Both the position numbers and the translations under genes were made by a program. From NCBI RefSeq assembly GCF_000731985.1, contig NZ_JNCS01000001.1, forward strand, positions 372,001 through 436,000: a stretch of DNA of 64,000 bases, read 5' to 3'. Of this stretch, positions 35,717 through 44,470 are shown in pieces (positions within the stretch are counted from its first letter, which is position 1; each line of letters opens with the position of its first letter). The notes under the pieces were generated by a model. That model was not told the DNA's origin, ran no database searches, and saw only the letters and a program-made list of their open reading frames with translations. The DNA comes from Natrinema altunense (lineage in GTDB: Archaea > Halobacteriota > Halobacteria > Halobacteriales > Natrialbaceae).

Positions 35717-36277
35717 TTACGTCGCCTCGGCTCTCACCGTCGCGTCCGCATTGAAGTTCTCAACGGTCGGCTCTCCGGTCTCGATTCTGAGGCCGATCAC
35801 TTGTGCGGTGCCCGTTCCGAGGGTAATTGGATCGTCGTGAAGCGGGCTATCGACGTCGGTCCCGGGGTAGAACTGGACGGTCAGTCCGCTCGCAGTCGGG
35901 TCGAAGTCGTCGTCCACCAACTCACTGATCGACACCTCGATCTCCTGGGTGCCCTGGTTCTCGATCCGGAACACTTCGTCGAACTCGTAGACCGAATTCG
36001 GCCCGACGCCGTCGCCGTTGTCCGCCGTTCCGGTCGCGTCGTTGATGTCGATCGAAAGTTCGTTGTTGGCGCCGCTGTCCTGGTTGACGAACGTCGCATT
36101 CGCCGCCTGCGTCGGACTGAGTGCGAGGTACGCCTGATCGTCGTCGGCAACCGTGACCCCGACCGATCGATCGGCTTCGGCGCTCGTGAACGCGCCCGTC
36201 CCGAGCGCGACTCCGCTGGTGGCGACCGCGCCGAGTCCGGCCAACAGCCGTCGTCGATTCATACTCGGCGACCTCAT
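35717..36277 (-). CDS. SipW-dependent secreted protein 2 (DUF1102-like)
   Basis: 186 residues. The signal peptide region (from the internal Met at 36262: MNRRRLLAGLGAVATSGVAL) has a double Arg and ends GTGAFTSAEADRSV, the same signature as the two paralogues nearby. A beta-sandwich-like mature domain carries an INxDxAxGTADNGDG loop. The ATG at 36277 overlaps the TGA of the upstream paralogue (ATGA), which points to translational coupling. It belongs with the camelysin/TasA-type substrates of SipW-like peptidases. Confidence 0.8.
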   Translation of the reverse strand: MRSPSMNRRRLLAGLGAVATSGVALGTGAFTSAEADRSVGVTVADDDQAYLALSPTQAANATFVNQDSGANNELSIDINDATGTADNGDGVGPNSVYEFDEVFRIENQGTQEIEVSISELVDDDFDPTASGLTVQFYPGTDVDSPLHDDPITLGTGTAQVIGLRIETGEPTVENFNADATVRAEAT

Positions 36278-36804
36278 CGGGCCTCCGCCCCGATCGTCAG
36301 CGTCCCCGAGAGATTCGACGTCCCGGAGTTGATGGCGAAGTCCACATTAACCGACTCGCCGACCCCGAGTTCGTAGGTAGCGTCACCGTCGCCGTCGTCC
36401 TCCGCGAGCGCGACGGTGATACCGTCCGAACTCGGTGCCGAGATACTCCCCGGCAACTGCGCACTCAGGTCGCCAGACCCGCTCAGACTGACCTCGACGG
36501 GTTGGGTCCCCTGGTTCGTGATCGTGAACACGTCCTCGGCGACGGTGTCCGCGTTCGGGTTCACACCGTTACCGCCGTTGCCGGACTCGACGAAGTCGAC
36601 GGCGTACTCGTCGCCGGACGTATCGAAGTACATATCGTTCGCCTCCCCCGAGTTGTCCAGTCCGAGGTACGCGTTGGCGTCCTCGGTGACCTGCACGTCG
36701 ACCTGTCGGTCGGCCTCGACGCTCGAGAACGCGCCGGTACCGATAACCGCGGCTGTTCCCGATGCCAGTGCTCCCATTCCGATGACGAATTTACGTCGTT
36801 GCAT
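36274..36804 (-). CDS. SipW-dependent secreted protein 1 (DUF1102-like)
   Basis: 176 residues from the ATG at 36804. The signal is MQRRKFVIGMGALASGTAAV, then IGTGAFSSVEADRQVDVQV. A mature beta-rich domain follows (DANAYLGL, VNFAINSG-like VNVDFAINSG, closing TLTIGAEAR). A strong ribosome-binding site GGAGGA lies 7 bases upstream, unusual among the leaderless genes here and consistent with a roughly 100-base leader. It is the first gene of a two-gene unit with protein 2, likely a major exported product. Confidence 0.8.
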   Translation of the reverse strand: MQRRKFVIGMGALASGTAAVIGTGAFSSVEADRQVDVQVTEDANAYLGLDNSGEANDMYFDTSGDEYAVDFVESGNGGNGVNPNADTVAEDVFTITNQGTQPVEVSLSGSGDLSAQLPGSISAPSSDGITVALAEDDGDGDATYELGVGESVNVDFAINSGTSNLSGTLTIGAEAR

Positions 36805-36930
36805 TGGTGAATCCTCCGTTGTCGTTGTCGCTCGCGTGTGACCGCTCGTCACCGACGCCGCGACTCGTCGCGTCTGATCCCCGCCGCGGGGATCACAGGT
36901 CAGGGATGGCTGACAAGGGATATTGTAATA
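36805..36930 (-). promoter_or_regulatory. Leader and promoter of the secreted-protein operon
   Basis: The minus strand has a GGAGGA Shine-Dalgarno 7 bases before the ATG at 36804 and an AT-rich TATTACAATATC box near 36915-36926. Together they give a transcript with a 5' leader of roughly 85-95 bases. Confidence 0.5.
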
Positions 36931-37322
36931 CGTTCGTGTCCGAACTCTCAACCCCTCCTTCGGCGTATTCAACCGTCTGCCGACCGACTCGGAACGAGCG
37001 GCTATGCCCGGTTGACCTGACCGAAGCGGGACTCAACGGCACATGCCCTGCGGCCCGGTGCCCGTCGGTTCGGAGTCAACGGGCCACTGACCGAGCGATT
37101 GCTGCCGTATCGGGATCGTTAACTCCCGTTTCCGATCGTCCCTGCAGCGCCGAGAGTCGGTCTATCGATGGTTGATACGTCGATATGCCGGCATTTCGTC
37201 TCGCGATACCAGTCGCTACGAGAGAAAGGAGCCGATGAAAACGGGATTCTCGAACCAGTCGCGGACAATATCTTATTTACGTCCTAACACTTTTATCGGG
37301 GAATGTAGTACGTCGATCCGAA
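36931..37322. other. Gene-free region between divergent units
   Basis: No gene was found in this 392-base stretch. It contains short direct or inverted words such as CGGTTCGGAGTCAACGG and an AT-rich end (TTATTTACGTCC) leading into the regulator promoter. Confidence 0.6.
37288..37322 (+). promoter_or_regulatory. Promoter of the DUF7344-like regulator gene
   Basis: A TATA-like CTTTTATC at 37288-37295 lies about 30 bases before the ATG at 37323, as expected for a leaderless start. Confidence 0.5.
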
Positions 37323-37994
37323 ATGGGGGCGACTCAGATCGAACCGTCCGGGGACGCTGACGCATCGGAGCCGGAACCGGACCCCGAAGCGGACGAAGTG
37401 AGGGTGACCGCCTCGGCGGCGGCCGCCGACTCGCTCACCGAGGACGAACTCTTTACCATCCTCTCGAACCGACGACGGCGATACATCCTCCACGAGTTGA
37501 TGCGGGCGGACGAACGGCTCGATATCGGTACCCTTTCGCAGGAGATCGCCGCCTGCGAGGACGACATCGAACTCACTGAGGTCTCGAGCAGCGACCGCAA
37601 ACGGGTGTACACGGCGCTTCGTCAGTCGCATCTCCCGAAGATGGACGAGGCCGGCGTCGTCGATTTCGACCGCGACCGGGGAACGGTCGAACCGACCCCC
37701 GCACTCGAGGACGTCGAGATTTACATGGACATCGTCCGCGGGCGCGAGATTCCCTGGAGCGACTACTATCTCGGATTGGTGGCGCTTTCCGGCCTGTTGT
37801 TTGCGGCCGTGTCGTTCGGACCCGGCCCGTTCGCGTCGCTCTCGCCCTCGGCGTGGGGCCTGTTCGTCGTCGTCTCCTTCGGCGTCTCCGCGGTCGCCCA
37901 CCGCTACTACGCGCGACGAACCCGACTCGGAATCGGAGACGATCCGTCGGCCGTGGCCCTCGAGTACCGGGACGAGACGGACCCGGACGGCTGA
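37323..37994 (+). CDS. DUF7344-like winged-helix membrane regulator
   Basis: 223 residues. After an acidic N-terminus, the segment LTEDELFTILSNRRRRYILHEL and the following DIELTEVSSSDRKRVYTALRQSHLPKM form a haloarchaeal HTH domain (DUF7344 type). Two hydrophobic helices (about 145-163 and 167-187) place it at the membrane. Such membrane-tied HTH proteins probably sense envelope state. It is divergent from the secreted-protein operon and followed 86 bases later by a third secreted paralogue. Confidence 0.75.
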   Translation: MGATQIEPSGDADASEPEPDPEADEVRVTASAAAADSLTEDELFTILSNRRRRYILHELMRADERLDIGTLSQEIAACEDDIELTEVSSSDRKRVYTALRQSHLPKMDEAGVVDFDRDRGTVEPTPALEDVEIYMDIVRGREIPWSDYYLGLVALSGLLFAAVSFGPGPFASLSPSAWGLFVVVSFGVSAVAHRYYARRTRLGIGDDPSAVALEYRDETDPDG

Positions 37995-38080
37995 CGGCGC
38001 GTCGACCGGTCGACGCGGTCTCGAGATCACACTCGCCATCGACAGCGACCCCGTACGAACGCACCGGACACGAACGGCCC

Positions 38081-38656
38081 ATGAAACGAACTCGGCGCGC
38101 CGCGCTGGCCCTGATCGCCGGTTCGAGTAGCGTCCTCGCCGTCGAGACGTTCGGGTTCTCGAGCGCGGACGCCGACCGCGACGTTCGCGTTGCCCCCGTC
38201 GGCGACGGGAACGCCTACCTCGGATTGACCGAGGACGGGGTCGAGGACGACGGCGTGCTGTTCGGAGGGGACCCGCGCCACCCGCCCGTCCGGTTCGATC
38301 TCAGCAACCAGTGTCCGGCGTCGCTCACCGTCACGCTTACCGTCGACCCGTTCCGGTTTCGGTCGGCCGACGGGGAATCGATCGACGGCAGCCGGTTCGT
38401 CGTCGACGGCGAGAGCGGGGGATTGGGACCGGGCGAACGGGTCGACGCCGTGACGATCGGGGTCCCGCCGGACTCGGTCGACGGCGGGGAGACGGTCACC
38501 GGGCCGGTCACGATCGATGCGCGGGGGGACGGCATCCGCATCGAAGCCGAGCGCAAACTCACGATCGCGGTCCCTGACACGGGGTCGAGACGGCAACGCT
38601 CGGTCTCGAGCGGGCAGTCGGGGACGGGATCGGCTTCGAACTCGAGCGAGCCCTGA
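38081..38656 (+). CDS. SipW-dependent secreted protein 3 (DUF1102-like)
   Basis: 191 residues from the ATG at 38081. Its signal MKRTRRAALALIAGSSSVLA is followed by FGFSSADADRDVRVAPV and NAYLGLTEDGV, the same pattern as the two minus-strand paralogues (SAEADRSV/SVEADRQV). The mature part is beta-rich and acidic, with a Ser/Gly-rich C-terminal tail (SVSSGQSGTGSASNSS). It is likely another substrate of the nearby signal peptidase. It is on the plus strand just behind the regulator. Confidence 0.75.
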   Translation: MKRTRRAALALIAGSSSVLAVETFGFSSADADRDVRVAPVGDGNAYLGLTEDGVEDDGVLFGGDPRHPPVRFDLSNQCPASLTVTLTVDPFRFRSADGESIDGSRFVVDGESGGLGPGERVDAVTIGVPPDSVDGGETVTGPVTIDARGDGIRIEAERKLTIAVPDTGSRRQRSVSSGQSGTGSASNSSEP

Positions 38657-38774
38657 CGAACGCCGGCCCGCCGGCAGGCCCCGACGGCGAAAACGGCTCT
38701 CCTAGCGGGGTAGCCGTCGCACTCGTCGGGGGTCGGCGTCCGGCTCCCAGTAGAAACGCCGCCACCGGCAGCGA

Positions 38775-39698
38775 CTACAGTTCGCCGATGATCTCGTCGG
38801 CGAACGTCGACAGCGCCGCCTCCCGGTCGTCGTTTTGGAGTCCGATGATCGCGTGGTCGAGCCCGTAGTCCGCGAGCCGGGCGAAGTACGCCCGGAACCA
38901 CTCGACGCCGGCGTGGAATCCGAGGTGGAGCGGCTCCGGTTCGGCCGTCGGATCGTCGGCCAACTCGACCCGGACGGCGATAGCGAACGGCTTCTCGCCG
39001 GCGGCCTCGCGCCAGTCCACGAGGTAGTCCTCGAGCGTCCGTTCGGGCAGGTGATAGAACAGCCAGCCGTCGCCGTGCTCGGCGATCCACTCCCGGGACT
39101 GCCGGGCGTGGCCGGTCGGGAGCAGCGGCAGCGTCTCCGTCGTCGGCGTCGGGACCACGTCGAGGTCGCCCTCGAGCCGTCCCCATCGGCCCTCGAGTTC
39201 GGGAAAGTCCTCGCGCCAGACGGCGCGAAGCGTCTCGACGGACTCGCGGAACAGGTGGCCACGCTCCTCGCGGTCGACGTCGAAGGCGGGGTACTCGGGG
39301 TCGCGGTCGCCGGAGGCGACGCCGAGGACGAGTCGCCCGTCCGAGAGGCGGTCGACCGTCGCCGCGGCCTTCGCGACGTGGAGGGGATGGCGGAGCGTGA
39401 GTACGACGCTCGAGGTCCCCAGCGCGATGTCGTCGGTGTGGGCGGCGACGTGCGAGAGCCACGGCCACGTCTCGAACGTCTGACCGGCATCACCGAACTT
39501 CGGCCAGTAGGTCGGGACATCGCGGGCCCAGAGCCCGTCGAACCCGACCGACTCGGCGTGGTTCGCGAGGTGCAGTTCGTCTTCGATGGGCGGCGACGAA
39601 CGGGTCGCTCCCGTGAGCGGAAAGCCGGCACCGAAGGTCAGACCGTCGCGATCGAACAGGCGTCGATAGCCAGCGTTTTCGTGTCCACCGGCAGGCAT
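38775..39698 (-). CDS. LLM-class oxidoreductase (TIGR03571 type)
   Basis: 307 residues. It has features of luciferase-like monooxygenases with F420/FMN: the N-terminal FGAGFPLTGATRSSPP, VGFDGLWARDVPTYWPKFGD, TSSVVLTLRHPLHVAKA, GVASGDRDPEYPAF and the C-terminal DHAIIGLQNDDREAAL. The oxidised substrate is unknown. It is a single gene upstream of a long gap before aconitase. Confidence 0.85.
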   Translation of the reverse strand: MPAGGHENAGYRRLFDRDGLTFGAGFPLTGATRSSPPIEDELHLANHAESVGFDGLWARDVPTYWPKFGDAGQTFETWPWLSHVAAHTDDIALGTSSVVLTLRHPLHVAKAAATVDRLSDGRLVLGVASGDRDPEYPAFDVDREERGHLFRESVETLRAVWREDFPELEGRWGRLEGDLDVVPTPTTETLPLLPTGHARQSREWIAEHGDGWLFYHLPERTLEDYLVDWREAAGEKPFAIAVRVELADDPTAEPEPLHLGFHAGVEWFRAYFARLADYGLDHAIIGLQNDDREAALSTFADEIIGEL

Positions 39699-39869
39699 TC
39701 GACTGTGCTATCGGCCGGAACGGTATGACGATGGCGTTGGCCGGCCGCCGTTGCCGGTACCGGGGCGTCGGTCGTGCGGACGGGAGCCCCGTCGTGTGGG
39801 CTCTCGAGGGAGCGTCATCACTCATCGGCGGTGAGAAAAAAGGAAAGAATCGAGAGAGTCGCCGGGTCC

Positions 39870-41843
39870 TCAGTCGTCGGCGGGCGTCGCGCCGCTGCCG
39901 CCTTCGGCCTGCTCTTTCGTCCAGGACAGCTTGCCACCGGCAGCGAGGATTGCACGCTCGCGCTCGGAGGCGTCGAGCGTCGCCGTGTACTCGTCCTCGC
40001 CGTTGATGCGGACGGTGAACTCCTCCTGACCGCTGGTGACGGCGTCGTAGACGTCGTCGACGATCTCGACGTCGTCGCCCTGATCGATGTTCTCGTAGGT
40101 GTCCTCGTCGATCGTCAGCGGGACGATCCCGAAGTTGAAGAGGTTCGCGCGGTGGATGCGTGCGAAGCTCTGTGCGAGGACGCCCTCGATACCGAGGTAC
40201 ATCGGACACAGCGCGGCGTGTTCTCGCGAGGAGCCCTGGCCGTAGTTCTCGCCGGCGACGAGGAAGCCGCCGTCGGCCTCGAGCGCGCGGTCGGCGAAGG
40301 TCTCGTCGACCCGGGAGAGGGTGAACTCGGAGAGTTTGGGGACGTTCGACCGGTACATCAGGATGTCCTGGGTCGCGGGGATGATGTGGTCGGTCGTGAT
40401 GTTGTCCTCCATCTTCAGGAGCGCTTCACCCTGAATGTCCGTGCCGAGCTGGTCTTTCAGCGGCACGTCGCCGATGTTCGGGCCCTTGATGAGTTCGTCG
40501 TCGACGGCCTCGTCGGGACTGATGAGGTCAGTCTTGGAGCCGTCGTACTCGTCGGGGAGTTCGACGCCGGGTGCCTCGAGATCGTCGAGTTCGTCGGCGA
40601 GGTCTCGCGGGTCGACGATTTCGCCCTTGAGCGCGGCCGCGGCCGCGACCTCCGGCGAACAGAGGTAGACGTTGTCGTCTTCGATCCCCGAGCGGCCCTC
40701 GAAGTTGCGGTTGAAGGTCCGCAGCGAGACCGAATCCGAGGAGGGGACGTGGCCGATGCCGATACAGGCACCGCACGTCGCCTCGGAGAAGTTGACGCCG
40801 GCGGCCATCATCTCCGACACCCAGCCCTCGCGGGCGAGCATCTCGGAGGCCTGCTTGGAGCCGGGCGCGACGATCGTGTCGGTCTCCATCGAGGTCTCGC
40901 GACCCTCGAGCATCTTGGCGACGGGGAGGATGTCCTCGTAGCCGCCGTTCGTACAGGAGCCGACGATGACCTGCTCGACGTCCTCGCCAGCGGCCTCGCT
41001 GACGGGCACGACCTTGTCCGGCATCGAGGGCTGTGCGATCAGCGGCTCGAGGTCGGAGAGGTCGACGACGATCTCGTCGTCGTAGTCGGCGTCGTCGTCG
41101 GGCTGGAGCTCGACGTACTCGTCGCCGCGGCCGACGCGCTGGAGGTAGTCCTCGGTCTGCTCGTCGGTCGGGAAGATCGACGTGGTCGCACCGAGTTCGG
41201 TGCCCATGTTGGTGATGGTCATCCGCTCGGGTGCGGTCAGGGTCTCGACGCCCGGACCGGTGTACTCGAGGATCTTGCCGACGCCGCCCTTGACCGAGAG
41301 GCGACGGAGGAGCTCGAGGATGACGTCCTTCGCGGTGGCCCACTCGGGGAGCTCGCCCTCGAGACGGACGTTGACGACTTCGGGCATCTCGATGTAGTAC
41401 GGTGCGCCGCCCATGGCGACGGTAACGTCGATCCCGCCGGCGCCGATGGCGAGTTCGCCGAGGCCGCCGGGCGTGGGCGTGTGGCTGTCCGAACCCAGCA
41501 GCGTCTTGCCGGGGGCCGCGAAGTTCTCGCGGTGGACGTTGTGGCAGATACCGTTACCGGGTCGGGAGAAGTGAGCGCCGTATTTGCCGGCCGCAGAACG
41601 CAGGAAGCGGTGGTCGTCGGTATTTTTAAAGTCGAACTGATAGGTCTGGTGGTCGCAGTACTGCGCCGCGATCTCGGTCTGGACCTCGTCCAGCCCCATC
41701 GCTTCGAACTGGAGCCAAACCATGGTCCCGGTCGTGTCCTGGGTAAGTACCTGATCGATCTCGATCCCGATCTCCTCGCCGGTCTCGAGTTCGCCCTCGA
41801 CGAGGTGGTCGTCGAGAATCTTCTCGGTGAGAGTCTGTCCCAT
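39870..41843 (-). CDS. acn: Aconitate hydratase
   Basis: 657 residues from the ATG at 41843. Iron-sulfur ligands are visible in VGSCTNGGY and ATCGACIGIGH, and substrate-loop motifs in SDSHTPTPGGLG, KMEDNITTDHI, GQGSSREHAA and QSFARIHRANLFN. It interconverts citrate and isocitrate in the TCA cycle. A TATA-like GATTTATC lies about 32 bases upstream on the minus strand. Its reading frame stays open far upstream, but the compact family start is at 41843. Confidence 0.93.
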   Translation of the reverse strand: MGQTLTEKILDDHLVEGELETGEEIGIEIDQVLTQDTTGTMVWLQFEAMGLDEVQTEIAAQYCDHQTYQFDFKNTDDHRFLRSAAGKYGAHFSRPGNGICHNVHRENFAAPGKTLLGSDSHTPTPGGLGELAIGAGGIDVTVAMGGAPYYIEMPEVVNVRLEGELPEWATAKDVILELLRRLSVKGGVGKILEYTGPGVETLTAPERMTITNMGTELGATTSIFPTDEQTEDYLQRVGRGDEYVELQPDDDADYDDEIVVDLSDLEPLIAQPSMPDKVVPVSEAAGEDVEQVIVGSCTNGGYEDILPVAKMLEGRETSMETDTIVAPGSKQASEMLAREGWVSEMMAAGVNFSEATCGACIGIGHVPSSDSVSLRTFNRNFEGRSGIEDDNVYLCSPEVAAAAALKGEIVDPRDLADELDDLEAPGVELPDEYDGSKTDLISPDEAVDDELIKGPNIGDVPLKDQLGTDIQGEALLKMEDNITTDHIIPATQDILMYRSNVPKLSEFTLSRVDETFADRALEADGGFLVAGENYGQGSSREHAALCPMYLGIEGVLAQSFARIHRANLFNFGIVPLTIDEDTYENIDQGDDVEIVDDVYDAVTSGQEEFTVRINGEDEYTATLDASERERAILAAGGKLSWTKEQAEGGSGATPADD

Positions 41844-41872
41844 AGCACTCTGAACTCGGCCGTCCGTCCTGA

Positions 41873-41880
41873 TAAATCCA
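41873..41880 (-). promoter_or_regulatory. TATA element of the aconitase gene
   Basis: The minus-strand GATTTATC is centred about 33 bases before the ATG at 41843, correct for a leaderless haloarchaeal promoter. Confidence 0.5.
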
Positions 41881-42128
41881 GCGTGTTTCTGTGAGCAACG
41901 ACCGGCGTGTGGGGGGTTGAAACGTGGGGTTTCGAGTAAGTATTGCCGGACGAGTGAACGGGCGTCGAGAGTGTTCTCATAGCCCGCCATATGACCCCAA
42001 AAAACGGCCGCGCGCTCGGCTCGACCCGTCGCGCCCACGCTGATCGTGACAGGTGGTACCGAACCGGGTGGTCGATTCGAACGGATACGTTTTTCTCGTC
42101 GCCGCGGCGTTGGGTGGACAGACAACGC

Positions 42129-42611
42129 ATGTTCCGTTCCGGTGCTTTCGTCGCCGACCACGTCTCGCCGACGACCGACGCGCAGATCCAGCCCAACGGG
42201 GTGGATCTGACCGCCGACGTCGTCTTCGAGCAGTTGGAACCGGGCCGTATCGGCCGGGACGGCAAACAGATCGGCGACCGCGTCGCTCGCCCGCTCGAGG
42301 AACTCGAGGAGGCCGACCCCGACACCTACTACCTGCCGACTGGGGCCTACATCGTCCGCTACGGCGAACGGATCGCGATCCCCGAGGGGCATATCGGCTT
42401 CGTCTACCCGCGCTCGTCGCTCATGCGCAACTCCTGTATGCTCAACACGGCGGTGTGGGACGCGGGTTACGAGGGACGCGGTGAGGGACTGTTGCAGGTC
42501 CACCACGATATCGAACTCGAGCGCGGTGCCCGAATCGCCCAACTGGTCTTCGCCGAGGCCGACCACGAGGGCGTCTACGACGGGAGCTACCAGGGCGAAA
42601 ACGTCGAGTGA
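42129..42611 (+). CDS. dut: dUTPase of the dCTP-deaminase family
   Basis: 160 residues from the ATG at 42129. The fold is recognised by PNGVDLTADVVF, YPRSSLMRNSCMLNTAVWDAGYEGRGEG and HHDIELERGARIAQLVFAEA. Archaeal members of this family hydrolyse dUTP to dUMP and diphosphate, and some also deaminate dCTP; the exact activity is not fixed by sequence. It is a single gene. An upstream in-frame extension to 41991 lacks family similarity. Confidence 0.85.
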   Translation: MFRSGAFVADHVSPTTDAQIQPNGVDLTADVVFEQLEPGRIGRDGKQIGDRVARPLEELEEADPDTYYLPTGAYIVRYGERIAIPEGHIGFVYPRSSLMRNSCMLNTAVWDAGYEGRGEGLLQVHHDIELERGARIAQLVFAEADHEGVYDGSYQGENVE

Positions 42612-42690
42612 AACCCAGACAGCGCGATCGAATCCCTGCCGGTTCGCGTACCGTTTTGCCGCTCGCTCGCGTTCCCTCGAGTGACACACG

Positions 42691-43245
42691 ATGATGGCGA
42701 CCACCCACGTGTTCGCGGGACTCGCGGTCGTCGCGCCGATCGCGTACGTCGTCCCCGAGTTCGCAATCGCGCTCGCGGCGGGGGCGATCCTCGGCGGCCT
42801 CGCTCCCGACCTCGATCTCGTTTTCGTTCACCGGCGGACCTTCCACTTTCCCGTCGCAGGGCTCGGGGTCGCCGTCCCGGCGGTCGGCGTCGCGGTCGTC
42901 GCTCCCTCGGCGCTCACGCTCGCGGTGGCCGCCTTCGCCGTCGCGGCCTGGCTCCACGCCGCGAGCGATTCGATCGGCGGCGGCCCCGAACTGGACCCGT
43001 GGAACGAACGCACCGAGCGGGCGGTCTACGATCACGTCCGCGGACGATGGCTCCGCCCCCGACGGTGGATTCGCTACGACGGCGCACCCGAGGACGCCGC
43101 CCTCGGACTCGCGCTCGCGGGGCCGGCGCTGCTCGCCTTCGACGGTCCGCTCCCCGCCGTGATCGTCGGCGGGATCGGCGTCTCGCTGCTCTACGCGGGC
43201 TGCCGGCGTCGGCTGGTCGCGTGGACGCCCGACTGGCTCGAATGA
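42691..43245 (+). CDS. Membrane-bound metal-dependent hydrolase (YdjM/DUF457)
   Basis: 184 residues with four or five helices. The conserved acidic/His region LGGLAPDLDLVFVHRRTFHFPV and the later AWLHAASDSIGGGPELDPW match the LexA-regulated DUF457 family, thought to be membrane-bound hydrolases. The substrate is unknown. The stop codon is followed closely by a GTG/ATG pair leading into the CopD-like gene. Confidence 0.8.
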   Translation: MMATTHVFAGLAVVAPIAYVVPEFAIALAAGAILGGLAPDLDLVFVHRRTFHFPVAGLGVAVPAVGVAVVAPSALTLAVAAFAVAAWLHAASDSIGGGPELDPWNERTERAVYDHVRGRWLRPRRWIRYDGAPEDAALGLALAGPALLAFDGPLPAVIVGGIGVSLLYAGCRRRLVAWTPDWLE

Positions 43246-43369
43246 GTGACGCAGGGGGCGCGCTCGGACGGCCGGCGACCGCATCCCGCGCTCGGACGTG
43301 ACAGCGTTTCCGACTATCCCTCGGCCGGAAGTCGGAACGCTGATACGCCCGCTGACCAACCGGCCCCGT

Positions 43370-43834
43370 ATGGTCGACGTACTCGCCGCCAGAACGGCAC
43401 ACCTGGTCTTTGCCGCCCTCTGGGCCGGCAGTGTCTGTTTCGTCGCCGCCGTCGTCGTTCCGCTCGCACGCGACGGCGCGTTCAACAGGACGCAGCCGCT
43501 CGAGGTCATCTCGGGGAAACTGACGAGTATTTCACGGGTGAGTTCGCTCGTTCTTCTTCTCACGGGGGGCCATCTAGCGGGGAACGGCTACACGTTCGAG
43601 GGACTCGTGGGCACGACCAACGGCCGACTGGTGCTCGCGATGGTCGCGCTCTGGCTGCTCCTGACGGCGCTCGTCGAGATCGGCGTGAAACGGTTCGAAA
43701 CCGGCCTCACCGGCAAAAAGATCCGTGAGCCGGCCCGGGACGCGCTCCCGGTGTTCCGCGCGGCGGCCGTCGCCGCGATCGCCTTGCTGATCGTTGCGGG
43801 CCTGCTCTCGGCCAACGTCGCTCGCCTGCTCTGA
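43370..43834 (+). CDS. CopD-like membrane protein
   Basis: 154 residues from the ATG at 43370. Four hydrophobic helices carry His and Gly residues (HLVFAALWAGSVCFVAAVVVP, LVLLLTGGHLAGNGY, LVLAMVALWLLLTALVEIG, AVAAIALLIVAGLLS), as in the CopD/DUF2231-like copper or heme membrane families. Function is tentative. An upstream in-frame stretch to 43298 overlaps the preceding coding region less convincingly. Confidence 0.65.
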   Translation: MVDVLAARTAHLVFAALWAGSVCFVAAVVVPLARDGAFNRTQPLEVISGKLTSISRVSSLVLLLTGGHLAGNGYTFEGLVGTTNGRLVLAMVALWLLLTALVEIGVKRFETGLTGKKIREPARDALPVFRAAAVAAIALLIVAGLLSANVARLL

Positions 43835-43929
43835 TCGCCGCTCCCGGCGCTTCGTTTCCATTGCCCGACACGTCAGTACAGAACATTTTTGCGAAAGATA
43901 CTTAGCCGGTTGCTGTAACGTACTCGCTA

Positions 43930-44367
43930 ATGATCAGGGGTAAAGACATCGCCCTGTCGGTCCTCGCGGTGGGGACGGCTGCCGTGGCCGGCTACGTCCT
44001 GCACTCGGAGCGGTCGGCGAGCCACACGTCGCGATCGAAGGCGGACCTCGGTGCGCGAGTCGTCGGGCCCGACGACATTCCGGACGACGCGACCATCGTC
44101 GACGCGTCCGCACAGCGACTCGGCGAGATCCCCGGCGCGCGGCGGGCGCTCGACCGGGCGATCCGCAACGGTGCACGCGAGGAATGGGAACACATCACCC
44201 TCGAGCGCGACGGTGCCTGGTCCGTCGTCGACCGAGTCCGCCAGACGCTGCCCTACTACGACGCCGACGACGACGGCGAGTACAACGGCGTCTACGTCCG
44301 GTACAACGATCGAATCCTCGTTCTCGATGCGATCGGCTGGGCTCGACTCGAGGAGCCGATCGCGTAG
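43930..44367 (+). CDS. Hypothetical protein with N-terminal membrane anchor
   Basis: 145 residues. A single N-terminal hydrophobic helix (IALSVLAVGTAAVAGYVLHS) is followed by a soluble domain: IPGARRALDRAIRNGAREEW, ITLERDGAWSVVDRVRQTLPYYD, YNGVYVRYNDRILVLDAIGW. I do not recognise a family. A TATA-like GATACTTAG lies near 43898. It sits between the CopD-like gene and 6-phosphogluconate dehydrogenase. Confidence 0.65.
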   Translation: MIRGKDIALSVLAVGTAAVAGYVLHSERSASHTSRSKADLGARVVGPDDIPDDATIVDASAQRLGEIPGARRALDRAIRNGAREEWEHITLERDGAWSVVDRVRQTLPYYDADDDGEYNGVYVRYNDRILVLDAIGWARLEEPIA

Positions 44368-44470
44368 GCGTTTCGCCGACGGCCGCGCTTCGATCTCTTT
44401 CACGGCGGTCGCGGCCGTCGACCGCCACGGAACCGCAATCACTACCACACCGGACGGCCGACGCCTATCC

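Noticed and set aside
39870-42704. A frame of 944 codons across aconitase and its upstream region
   Set aside because: The compact aconitase start at 41843, the TATA element upstream and the unrelated dUTPase on the opposite strand show that the upstream part is a shadow of the GC-rich sequence.
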